A stretch of DNA of 57,835 nt from Lentisphaeria bacterium UBA4640. GTDB taxonomy: Bacteria; Verrucomicrobiota; Lentisphaeria; Victivallales; UBA1829. The notes below the pieces were generated by a model. That model was not told the DNA's origin, made no database searches, and worked only from the letters and a program-made list of their open reading frames with translations. The stretch is taken from positions 1 to 57,835 of the forward strand of contig DHMO01000018.1 in the NCBI GenBank assembly GCA_002405835.1, in the 5' to 3' direction. Positions 23,551-31,481 of this stretch are shown piece after piece. Within the stretch, counting starts at the first letter, position 1; every line of letters begins with the position of its first letter. The position numbers were made by a program, and so were the translations under genes.

Positions 23551-25379
23551 TCTGCACCTCCAGTCGTAAAGATCATCTTGTAGTGAGTGTTCGCCGTTTT
23601 CAGCACGATGCGGGTCAGCGGAGAGGCCCAGGCGCGCTTCCGGCTGCGGTCATGCAGCAGATCCGGCAGAGCCTCCGTTCCGGAGAATTCAATGCCGTCA
23701 AGCGTCAGGAGCGTATCGCCGAGACGGATTGCGCGGCCCTCGACAACCGGAGTTTCCGCCGTGATGAGATTGATATACGCCGTGCGCGGAGCGGAAAGTT
23801 CAAACGAATCCTCAATGACGACCCGTTTTTCCGAATAAAGCATCACGCGCTTCAGAGAGCGGACGCCGGCTTCGGCGGGATAGACTTTGGAAAGATCGCA
23901 GACCAGACGCATCCCCTCCGGCGTAACCTCCGGGTCGCCGAGAACCGCCCGCTCCGTGCCTTCCGGCTGTTCATACTCATCGAAAACAGGCGCATTGTGT
24001 CCGCTTCCGCGCGTATACCAGATGGTATAGCGGAGCGACGAGAAGTTGAGCTTGGTGTAAAGACCGCTTCCGGTATCGACAATAACCGGCTTCGTGCCGT
24101 TGTAAAGCGTGAAATGACCGAGGTCGTTGTGGTTGTGCGGCTCCTTGTTGTATCCGCCTTTCAGCGTCGCAGAGAAATGAACGGAACGCAGAACCGACAG
24201 ACGGTCATGGAACGTGGAGACCGCAGGCAGAGTCACCGGTTCCGGCGAGAATTCCGCGGGAGCGTCGAAAAGCAGAGCGAGCGTTTCGCACAGCTCGTCA
24301 CCGCACCAGGACTGAATATGCAGAACCTGATCGCGTCCGTAATCCAGAAGCGCGGGAGAACGGAAGCGTTCGCCGCAGGGAAGCACGAGCGACAGCAGGG
24401 GCAGCTGATGCGGCTGCGAGTCGCCGAACGAAACCTGGTCGTTTCCGATGCGGAGCTTTGTGATGAACTCAAAAATCGCACGGGTCTTCGGCTCCGCGTA
24501 ATACTTGTCCATGCAGCCGGGCTGCATTTTGTCCATGACGTCGGTAAGCTTGAAGAGCATTCCGCCCGCCTTGCTGTAGTAAGAAGGTCCCTCCGCACAG
24601 TAACCGTCGTCAGCGTAATGATACGCGAAGCGGGAGACGGGGCGGAGATACGCCTGAAAACAGTCCGAAAGTTTCTGCGGGTCGTTTTCCAGACAGACCG
24701 CCGCGAAGAGGAGATTGTAACAGCACCACGGCGTCCAGTTTCCCGGAACTTCCGAATGGAACCAGAACTGCATCCACGAAATCGCGGGATCCAGCGCCTT
24801 GCGGACCGTGCGTTCAAGTGTTTCCGTGCGGATGCGCTCGACAAGTCCCGGGCAGACCTCTTCAAAAACGTCGCCGAGCACATTCACCGCCGCACCGAGC
24901 TGTGCCGCAGTCTCCGATGCAAAGAGGTCGGACTGACAGCGCAGGGGATTCGGAAACGCGCCGTTCCAGCGCGCATGTGCAGGCATGCACCACGACTGCT
25001 CTTCCAGAATCGCGAACAGGTAATCCAGCACCGGCATCAACCAGCGGTCGCGGTCCCCGGTCAGACAGAGCGCGAGAACAAGCGTTCCGAGATGATTGCG
25101 GCGGTCAAAATACGGAGCCTCGAAGTTGATGCGGGTGCCGTTGATTCCGTACTCACAGTAAGAGGAATAAAGCAGAACCGGAGGCGGAACGGTACGGAGC
25201 TGTTCCGCCTCATCCAGCAGTTCCCGGATGACGGTACGCTTTGACGGCTGAGTCTTCAGCGCCTCCCACGCGGCGCGGTCCGAAAACGGAGGAAAGAGCT
25301 GACGATTGATCCTGCCCGCCTCAATCTTCTGAAAAAAATCCTGCGGCAGGAATGAAATCAGATAATCGTTGGGGTTCAT
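23547..25379 (-). CDS. Heparinase II/III-family protein
   Basis: The 610-residue protein has an N-terminal alpha-helical toroid (to about residue 370) and a C-terminal beta-sandwich holding the heparinase II/III signature NKEPHNHNDLGHFTLYNG and, 40 residues on, YTRGSGHNAPVFDEY. The His-Asn-His-Asn cluster contains family active-site residues. Such enzymes cleave uronate-containing polysaccharides or oligosaccharides by beta-elimination. No signal peptide is present, so it probably acts on imported oligosaccharides. It overlaps the ThuA-like gene by 4 bp. Confidence 0.88.
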   Translation of the reverse strand: MNPNDYLISFLPQDFFQKIEAGRINRQLFPPFSDRAAWEALKTQPSKRTVIRELLDEAEQLRTVPPPVLLYSSYCEYGINGTRINFEAPYFDRRNHLGTLVLALCLTGDRDRWLMPVLDYLFAILEEQSWCMPAHARWNGAFPNPLRCQSDLFASETAAQLGAAVNVLGDVFEEVCPGLVERIRTETLERTVRKALDPAISWMQFWFHSEVPGNWTPWCCYNLLFAAVCLENDPQKLSDCFQAYLRPVSRFAYHYADDGYCAEGPSYYSKAGGMLFKLTDVMDKMQPGCMDKYYAEPKTRAIFEFITKLRIGNDQVSFGDSQPHQLPLLSLVLPCGERFRSPALLDYGRDQVLHIQSWCGDELCETLALLFDAPAEFSPEPVTLPAVSTFHDRLSVLRSVHFSATLKGGYNKEPHNHNDLGHFTLYNGTKPVIVDTGSGLYTKLNFSSLRYTIWYTRGSGHNAPVFDEYEQPEGTERAVLGDPEVTPEGMRLVCDLSKVYPAEAGVRSLKRVMLYSEKRVVIEDSFELSAPRTAYINLITAETPVVEGRAIRLGDTLLTLDGIEFSGTEALPDLLHDRSRKRAWASPLTRIVLKTANTHYKMIFTTGGAE

Positions 25380-25387
25380 TATTCACC

Positions 25388-26824
25388 TCATGCGTTTTTC
25401 TTCAGCTCGCGGAGCTTCACCGCTTCGGGACGCTTCTTGTAGAACTCGTCAAGCGGATAACAGCCGGAAATCATGCCGGCGCGCGGCGCATTCGTGCAAT
25501 CGCCGAAAGTCCGGCAGATATGGCGGCGATCCAGCGTTTTTCCAGCAAGCGTATCCGCGCAGATCTCCGGATACGAAAGCACCATGCGGCCGATTCCGGC
25601 AAAATCCGCCCAGCCGTGCGCAACCGCATATTCCGCAACATTCGGGAGATACTCCTGAAGACACGTCAGCCCGGAGGCGACAACAAGCATGTCAGGACGC
25701 AGTTCCTTCAGCCGTTTCACCGCTTTCAGGTGGCGGCCGACGTTGTAGAGCGGCGGCTCCGGCATCGCATACCCATCGCTGACCGGATAATACGCGGGAC
25801 GCTGCATATGGACGTTGTAATACGGGCTGCCGATCGTCGCGCAGATCATGCCGACTCCGAATTCCCTGAGCATGTCGATGAACTGAACAGTCTCCTTGAG
25901 ATCAGGATCCATATCCATGCCGGTTCCGTCGCCGCCGAACGCATAGGGATAGCGTGTGCCGGCAGGCCATTCCATCGGATGACCGACGCCGTCCTCGCCC
26001 TTGACGAACGGGAAGATGTCAAACAGGCTGACACGTGCGGAGATGTCGAGTCCGGGGACATTTTTCTGAATGCCTTCCGCAATTTCACGGAAAAAGCGCG
26101 TGCGGTTTTCAAACGATCCGCCGTACTTGCCCGGACGGTCGTAGGCGGTCAGGAATTCGTGTCCGAGGTAACCGTGTGCGGACTTGATGTCGACGAAATC
26201 GAATCCCGCGTCCTGCGCGACTTTCGCGGCGGTGATGAAGTGCTGAACGATGTTGCCGACCTCTTCATCGGTCACGACTTTCGCGGCGGAGCAATGGAAT
26301 TTTTTGTCGAGAAGCGGATGCTGATATGCGGTCACAGGTTCGAGCACATCCGCCTTGTTCGGGTGCGAATAGCGTCCGGAATGAGTAAGCTGAATGCCGA
26401 TGATCAGATCATCGTCTTTCCCGAACTTTTCGCGGTGAACGCGGCGCATTTCGGAAACGATATGCTTGAGGACGTCTCTGGTGTGCGGCGCAATGAGAAG
26501 CTGCTGCGGATTGCTGCGTCCGGTGTGCATGACGGCGCCGGCTTCAGTGCCGTAAATGAGCTTTGCGCCGCTCTGCGCGAAACGGAGCCAGCGGCGCATG
26601 GTAAAGTCGCTCGGGGTGCCGTCATCCATGCAGTCCCAGCCTTCCATCGGGAGAACCGCCCAGCGGTTTCCGATGACGCGGCCTTTGTATGAAACGGGCT
26701 GAGCGAGCGCTGCGGAACCGTCGGCCTTCACTTCAGGCGCGACGCCGATGTGGAAGTTTTCGCTTCGGACGTATTCTGCGAACGCTTCCGGTGTTTTGAA
26801 TTCAGTTACTTTGCGGAATGCCAT
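25388..26824 (-). CDS. Old-yellow-enzyme family NADH:flavin oxidoreductase
   Basis: The 478-residue TIM-barrel flavoprotein shows the OYE motifs GIQLTHSGRYS, the substrate-binding KSAHGYLGHEFL, YDRPGKYGGSFENRTRF and the phosphate-binding GIGRMVLSYPE. A Cys-containing tail (HICRTFGDCTNAPRAGMIS) resembles the iron-sulfur end of dienoyl-CoA-reductase relatives but has fewer cysteines, and the separate NAD/FAD domains are missing. It would reduce an activated double bond, which may suit unsaturated products of the neighbouring lyase. AAGGAG lies before the ATG. Confidence 0.9.
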   Translation of the reverse strand: MAFRKVTEFKTPEAFAEYVRSENFHIGVAPEVKADGSAALAQPVSYKGRVIGNRWAVLPMEGWDCMDDGTPSDFTMRRWLRFAQSGAKLIYGTEAGAVMHTGRSNPQQLLIAPHTRDVLKHIVSEMRRVHREKFGKDDDLIIGIQLTHSGRYSHPNKADVLEPVTAYQHPLLDKKFHCSAAKVVTDEEVGNIVQHFITAAKVAQDAGFDFVDIKSAHGYLGHEFLTAYDRPGKYGGSFENRTRFFREIAEGIQKNVPGLDISARVSLFDIFPFVKGEDGVGHPMEWPAGTRYPYAFGGDGTGMDMDPDLKETVQFIDMLREFGVGMICATIGSPYYNVHMQRPAYYPVSDGYAMPEPPLYNVGRHLKAVKRLKELRPDMLVVASGLTCLQEYLPNVAEYAVAHGWADFAGIGRMVLSYPEICADTLAGKTLDRRHICRTFGDCTNAPRAGMISGCYPLDEFYKKRPEAVKLRELKKNA

Positions 26825-26836
26825 GACTGTATCTCC

Positions 26837-27373
26837 TTAAAAGCGGTTTCCTTTTTTCAGATGAACGATGAACACCTCGCAGTCCTCCAGAACTTCGTAG
26901 GTGTGGGGAAGAAGCGCGTCGAACTGGACGGACATGCCGGGTTCGAGCAGGCAGACTTCATTCGGAAGAACGATGCGCAGTTTTCCGCTCAGCAGCCAGC
27001 ACGTCTCGAAGTCGTCTCCGTGCAGTTCCGGCTTGGAGAGCGCGCCGCTCTTCTTCGCAAATCCGTGCATGCAGCGCATGTTGCCGTAGCTGACGCGGCG
27101 GAACGAGAAATCGCCCGAACGGTAGCTCTCCTCGTTGACCTGATGCGGTGCTTTGTTCTCCGCAAGCGAAATCAGGTCGCCGAGCGAAAGACGGAACACG
27201 CGGGCCAGACGGTACAGCGTATCCAGTTCGGCTTTGGTCTGATTGCGTTCGAGTTTTGAAATGACACTCGTCGAGACGCCGCTCTGCGCGGAGAGATCGG
27301 CAATGCTCAGATCATGACTCCGGCGCAGTTCGCGCAGAATCCGGAAATCACAGATTTTCTCTTCGTCCATCAT
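26837..27373 (-). CDS. XRE-cupin transcriptional regulator
   Basis: The 178-residue protein joins an N-terminal XRE helix-turn-helix (LRRSHDLSIADLSAQSGVST, then SVISKLERNQTKAELDTLYRLARVF) to a C-terminal cupin (LHGDDFETCWLLSGKLRIVL). Such regulators sense small metabolites. I start at the ATG at 27373, which overlaps the stop of the FAD gene (ATGATGA, with GGGAGG upstream); the second ATG at 27370 has better spacing. Sitting inside the operon, it is the likely local controller, perhaps through the palindrome at 30083-30111. Confidence 0.9.
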   Translation of the reverse strand: MMDEEKICDFRILRELRRSHDLSIADLSAQSGVSTSVISKLERNQTKAELDTLYRLARVFRLSLGDLISLAENKAPHQVNEESYRSGDFSFRRVSYGNMRCMHGFAKKSGALSKPELHGDDFETCWLLSGKLRIVLPNEVCLLEPGMSVQFDALLPHTYEVLEDCEVFIVHLKKGNRF

Positions 27374-29298
27374 GCCTCCCCGTAAATTTTCTTTTCGCGG
27401 CAAGCGCGCCAGACGTTCTCGAACCAGCCGTCGGTGACGGGCAGTTCCCGGCACGGCTCCCATGCCATTTCCGCCTCGCCTGCGGCATTCAGACACGCAG
27501 TCAGAACTTTGCCGCGGAACGATGTGTTCTCTTTTTCAATCTGCCAGTACGGCGGCAGCGACGGATGAATATATTCGCCGCGATCCGCAATGACAATTGA
27601 GCTTCCGCGCGAACCGACGCCGTCGCAAACCTGTTTCCGCATGGCTTCCAGATAGAGAACCTGCGCAGTCAGGAGCTGGCTGTTCCGCAAAGTCTCCGCA
27701 AGCGCGCGGGAATCGAGTCCGCCGAGACCGTCCGCATTCAGCTGAGCAAGCTGTTCACGCGTTTCGGCAAGCGCCTTCGCAAGCATCCGCTCTTCACGGA
27801 CGAATGCGGCGGATTCGCTCATGCGGGTCTGGAACTTGCGGCGTTCCTCTCGCCAGCTGAGCTTTGCGGGAACAAGCATCCGTTTGCGGAACACCTCCAG
27901 CTGGGAGTTCGCAAGCCACGCGGCATCTTCGATGTTGACAGGTTCATACTGCCGCATCGCCGCGATGAATTCCGCCGCACGGAACGCGCCGACCTGTCCG
28001 GCGTTCAGCGCGGTTCCGCCCGGACGCGTCACACCGTGAGAACCGTTCACTTCGCCGATCGGGAAAAGACCTTTGATGTTTTCCGACTCCCACCAGATGT
28101 TCGCGGCAAGCCCGCCGTTGTTGTGCTGTGCGCAGACCGCAATCTCCAGCGCCTCGTTCGCAAGATCAATGCCGTGCTGACGGTAAAGTTCAATTGCGGG
28201 AGCGTTGAGCAGCTCCAGACGCTTCAGCGGACTATCCGCAACGGCGTTGGATTTGGTGAGATATTCACGCGTTTCGGCGTTCAGAGCCTCAAAGCGAAAA
28301 TCCGCCGGATCGGTGCGGTAATCCAGAAACACGCGGCGTCCGCGCTTGGAGATTTCAATGTCAACAAAGATATCAATCAGCGACGAACCGGGGATGTGTC
28401 CCGCCGCGAACGGCCACTGATAGCCCTTCAGGAAGATGAAATCATACATGGAGGCAACGGAATCGAAATACTCGCGCAGGAACTCGCGTTCATCCGAAAC
28501 GCCGTCCGCCGCACGTGAAACGATGCGCGGAAGCACCTGCATGTAACTGCCCGAAACATTCCAGCGGAACTTCGTCGACGCCATGCCGTACTGGAATTCC
28601 GGAAGATTCCGCGTCTTCGCTCCCGCCTCAATCGCAAGCCCGATCGCTCCCGTGTGAACAGCCGGATAAACGCTCCGCGCATAAAATCCGCCTGGCCCGC
28701 CGACGGCAAAGATGACATTCTCTGCAAAAACGGTCTCGAAGACCGGACGCTCAGTGGTCGTATCCAGGAAGACTGCACCCCGGCAGACCGTTCCGCCGTC
28801 TCTCGCGGAAGAGGTCAGGAGTTTCACGGCGACTCGTCTTTCACAGACTTCGATTCCGCGCTGATGAACCTCGCGGATGAGCGCGCGGCACATGTCGCGC
28901 GAGGTGTAGGGACCGCAGCTGGTGGCGCGGCGCTTCGGATCGTGATCGGTCTTGTAACCGATGAACTGTCCGAACTCGTCATGCGGAAACGGCACGCCGA
29001 GCGCGGCGAGATGATGAAACGCAAGCGGGGAGAGCGCGGCTTCAACCAGCGCGATATCGCCGTGCACCGAACCGCCGCGCATCAAATCTTCCGCAAGAAG
29101 CCGCGGAGAATCGGGCTCCGCGCCGTACATGCCGAGCTTGTAATAGGTCTGCTTGTCGCTTCCGGTGTTGATGGAGGTTCCCATTTTGAGTCCCTCCGTG
29201 TAGATCGCGATATCCTCCACGCCGAGCGCGTTCAGCCGGACCGCGGCGGCGAGTCCCGCCGCACCGCTACCGATGATGAGCGTGTTCAGAGTCTTCAT
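27370..29298 (-). CDS. FAD-dependent oxidoreductase (fumarate reductase flavoprotein-like)
   Basis: The 642-residue protein starts with a Rossmann FAD motif (LIIGSGAAGLAAAVRL), has TGSDKQTYYKLG and a substrate-binding region resembling the fumarate reductase/succinate dehydrogenase flavoprotein family, and ends in a helical domain with RMLVPAKLSWREERRKF. It probably oxidises or reduces a sugar-acid-derived intermediate; the substrate is unknown. Its start overlaps the SDR stop by 1 bp, and its stop overlaps the XRE-cupin start. Confidence 0.85.
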   Translation of the reverse strand: MKTLNTLIIGSGAAGLAAAVRLNALGVEDIAIYTEGLKMGTSINTGSDKQTYYKLGMYGAEPDSPRLLAEDLMRGGSVHGDIALVEAALSPLAFHHLAALGVPFPHDEFGQFIGYKTDHDPKRRATSCGPYTSRDMCRALIREVHQRGIEVCERRVAVKLLTSSARDGGTVCRGAVFLDTTTERPVFETVFAENVIFAVGGPGGFYARSVYPAVHTGAIGLAIEAGAKTRNLPEFQYGMASTKFRWNVSGSYMQVLPRIVSRAADGVSDEREFLREYFDSVASMYDFIFLKGYQWPFAAGHIPGSSLIDIFVDIEISKRGRRVFLDYRTDPADFRFEALNAETREYLTKSNAVADSPLKRLELLNAPAIELYRQHGIDLANEALEIAVCAQHNNGGLAANIWWESENIKGLFPIGEVNGSHGVTRPGGTALNAGQVGAFRAAEFIAAMRQYEPVNIEDAAWLANSQLEVFRKRMLVPAKLSWREERRKFQTRMSESAAFVREERMLAKALAETREQLAQLNADGLGGLDSRALAETLRNSQLLTAQVLYLEAMRKQVCDGVGSRGSSIVIADRGEYIHPSLPPYWQIEKENTSFRGKVLTACLNAAGEAEMAWEPCRELPVTDGWFENVWRACREKKIYGEA

Positions 29299-30059
29299 CA
29301 GAAACGCTCGATGGTGAGTCCGCCGTCAACGTTGATGACCTGTCCGGTGGAATAGGCAAGCGAGCCGTCGGCGAGCGCCGCGACTGCGCGTCCGATGTCC
29401 TCCGGATAGCCCCAGCGGCGCTGAAGCGTGAGCCCGTCCGCAATCATCTTGTCGTATTTTGCGGAAACGACGCTCGTCATATCGCTCTTGATGACGCCCG
29501 GGCGGATTTCATAAACCGGAATTCCCTCGTCCGCAAGGCGCACAGCCCAGAGCTTGGTTGCCATTGCGACGCCCGCTTTGGAAAGGCAGTATTCGCCGCG
29601 GTTGATGCTCGCGTAGTCGGCGGAAACGGAGCCGATGTTCACAATGCAGTGAAACGCACCGTTTTTGTTCTCCATGATCCGCTTTGCCGCCATCTGAGTC
29701 AGGAAGAAGGGGCCGCGCAGGTTGATGCCGAGCACACGGTCGAAACTCTCTTCGCTCATTTCGAGGAGATCGGCGCGGACGTCCGGGGCGACGCCGGCGT
29801 TGTTGACGAGCATGTCGATCGAACCGAAATCGGCAATGAAGGAATCCAGAAGTTTTTTGCGGTCCTCATCTTTCGAAATGTCGCACTGGTAATACTGGAA
29901 TTTGCACTCCGGAAACGCGCCGCGCAGTTCCGCCAGGCGCTCCGCGCACTTTTCCGCCCCGCCGCGTCCGCAGAACGCGACGCTGTGACCTTTTTTCGCC
30001 AGTTCGCTCACAATTCCCGCGCCGATTCCGCGCGCACCTCCGGTAACTAAAACGTTCAT
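29298..30059 (-). CDS. SDR-family oxidoreductase
   Basis: The 253-residue classical short-chain dehydrogenase has VTGGARGIGAG (cofactor), LVNNAG, a catalytic Ser in IVNIGSVSAD and YCLSKAG (YxxxK). It resembles 3-ketoacyl-ACP or sugar-alcohol/uronate reductases. It is the first gene of the seven-gene catabolic operon, with AAGGAGC 6 nt before the ATG. Confidence 0.92.
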   Translation of the reverse strand: MNVLVTGGARGIGAGIVSELAKKGHSVAFCGRGGAEKCAERLAELRGAFPECKFQYYQCDISKDEDRKKLLDSFIADFGSIDMLVNNAGVAPDVRADLLEMSEESFDRVLGINLRGPFFLTQMAAKRIMENKNGAFHCIVNIGSVSADYASINRGEYCLSKAGVAMATKLWAVRLADEGIPVYEIRPGVIKSDMTSVVSAKYDKMIADGLTLQRRWGYPEDIGRAVAALADGSLAYSTGQVINVDGGLTIERF

Positions 30060-30082
30060 AAAAAGCTCCTTTTGTTTTTCTA

Positions 30083-30127
30083 ACGCTATTTTTTATAGTA
30101 AAATATAGCGTAAAAGAAACTTTTCAA
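30083..30127 (-). promoter_or_regulatory. Promoter and operator-like palindrome of the catabolic operon
   Basis: On the minus strand TTGAAA (30127-30122), a 16-bp spacer and TATTTT make a promoter. ACGCTAT (30083-30089) and ATAGCGT (30105-30111) are perfect inverted arms spanning the -10 region, a likely repressor site, possibly for the XRE-cupin protein encoded in the operon. Confidence 0.55.
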
Positions 30128-30214
30128 GAGTAAAAAAGAAAAAGATTCCAATTTTTTATTCTGAGGCATTATTCTCTAAAATCTGATAAATCCGCAAAAA
30201 AACGATGCTGCGGC

Positions 30215-30243
30215 TTGAACAAAAGCAAGACAGCAAGTATATT
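30215..30243 (+). promoter_or_regulatory. Promoter in the 30.1-30.7 kb gap
   Basis: TTGAAC (30215-30220), a 17-bp spacer and TATATT (30238-30243). It precedes a small ORF at 30275. Confidence 0.6.
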
Positions 30244-30274
30244 AAAGGGACATAACAGGAGAGATATTTACATT

Positions 30275-30577
30275 ATGGAAAAGGTTTTCTGGATTTTTGC
30301 AATTGCTTTCCTCACCGTTCTCTGCTCCGGAAGAGAAGACGGTCAGTGTTTTTCCACAAAAACGCGGAACTGCCCAAAGTCGACCTCCAGCTGCCGGACC
30401 AGGACCTGTGTCTCACAGGAGGGCGATGAATATCCGAACCATGTTCCGCCCGTCAGCATTTCAAGAACCAGAGAGCAGCTGCAATCTGCCACCGACCGCG
30501 TAAATTCCTCTTTCGACAGAAGAATCAAACGTCAAAAATGCCGCATCAAGAGCAGACACAGTCAGGACTGGCGGTAA
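30275..30577 (+). CDS. Small putative secreted protein (100 aa)
   Basis: The predicted peptide begins with a hydrophobic segment (MEKVFWIFAIAFLTVLCSG) like a signal peptide, and its mature part is basic with six further cysteines. A good promoter lies 32 bp upstream and AGGAG at 30257-30261, although the 13-nt spacing is long. I recognise no family and the coding quality is doubtful; the transcript could instead be a non-coding RNA ending at the hairpin at 30601-30621. Confidence 0.4.
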   Translation: MEKVFWIFAIAFLTVLCSGREDGQCFSTKTRNCPKSTSSCRTRTCVSQEGDEYPNHVPPVSISRTREQLQSATDRVNSSFDRRIKRQKCRIKSRHSQDWR

Positions 30578-30600
30578 ATACAAAAAGCATTCGTTCTTTT

Positions 30601-30621
30601 GAGATTTTTTGAGAAAATCTC
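30601..30621 (+). terminator. Hairpin after the small ORF
   Basis: GAGATTTT (30601-30608) pairs with AAAATCTC (30614-30621), followed by a T-rich stretch. It may terminate the small transcript. Confidence 0.4.
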
Positions 30622-30653
30622 ATTTCTTCTCATTTGCAAAATCGTCTTTTATG

Positions 30654-30666
30654 CGTTACAGTAACG
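30654..30666 (+). promoter_or_regulatory. Palindrome upstream of the deoR-type gene
   Basis: CGTTAC-A-GTAACG is a perfect 13-bp palindrome just before the regulator's ribosome binding site, suited to autorepression. Confidence 0.4.
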
Positions 30667-30694
30667 GAAACGCATGAGAAAGGAGACGGGAAGA

Positions 30695-31417
30695 ATGAAA
30701 AATCTGAGAACTTTTGCAATCATTGACTATCTGAAAGAGAAAAAATACTGCTCAGTCAATGAACTGATGGAACATTTTCAGGTCTCCCCGGCGACCATTC
30801 ACCGCGATATTGCCAGTCTTGTCAAAAACAATCAGCTGCGCAAGGTGCACGGCGGCGTGGCATACGTCGACCCCGTCGAAGCAACAGACAAAATGACGGT
30901 GCTCTCCTCCACCTTTCAGGACCGCATCAACTGGAACCAGAAACTCAAGCTCAAGATTTCCGAACTGGCGATGCAGGAAATCACCGAAGGCGATATTATT
31001 TTTCTCGACTCCTCCACCACGGTTTTCTTCCTTGCGGAACGGCTGCTGGAATCCTCGTTTTCCAATCTGACGATTGTCACAAATTCCGCAATGATCATCC
31101 AGAACTTCCATAAATTCCCGCCTCATTACGTGCTGATTTCGCTCGGCGGAACGTTTGATCTTCAGCTCAATGCGTTCCTCGGCCAGGCGGCTGTCCGGGA
31201 GCTGGAACGGCTCTCCATTTCGAAAGCGTTCATCTCCGCCTTCGGAATCGACGGCAATCTGGTTACAACGAATCACGAGTATCACTCCACGCTTCTGCTG
31301 AAAGTGCTGGAGGTCGCGAAAAAACGTTATCTCCTTGCCGACCGCAGCAAGTTCAACCGCTCCGGTCTGTTCCGTCTCGGCACCCGCACGGACTTCGACC
31401 GCATCATCAGCGACTGA
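30695..31417 (+). CDS. DeoR-family transcriptional regulator
   Basis: The 240-residue protein has an N-terminal DeoR winged helix (CSVNELMEHFQVSPATIHRD, then VHGGVAY) and a C-terminal sugar-phosphate sensor domain with the DeoRC motifs IFLDSSTTVFFLAERL and LTIVTNSAMI. I start at the ATG at 30695 because AAAGGAG lies 9 nt upstream. Such repressors respond to phosphorylated sugars. It is followed by a strong bidirectional terminator, so its targets are elsewhere or upstream. Confidence 0.92.
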   Translation: MKNLRTFAIIDYLKEKKYCSVNELMEHFQVSPATIHRDIASLVKNNQLRKVHGGVAYVDPVEATDKMTVLSSTFQDRINWNQKLKLKISELAMQEITEGDIIFLDSSTTVFFLAERLLESSFSNLTIVTNSAMIIQNFHKFPPHYVLISLGGTFDLQLNAFLGQAAVRELERLSISKAFISAFGIDGNLVTTNHEYHSTLLLKVLEVAKKRYLLADRSKFNRSGLFRLGTRTDFDRIISD

Positions 31418-31463
31418 AAAACAGAAACTCCGGCGGAGAACACCCGGCCGGAGTTTCTGTTTT
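31417..31463 (+). terminator. Strong bidirectional terminator
   Basis: A 17-bp perfect stem (AAAACAGAAACTCCGGC with its complement at 31447-31463) with a 12-nt loop and A/T-rich flanks ends both the deoR-type gene and the convergent glycosidase gene. Confidence 0.92.
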
Positions 31464-31481
31464 CGAATTTTGTTTTTCCGT

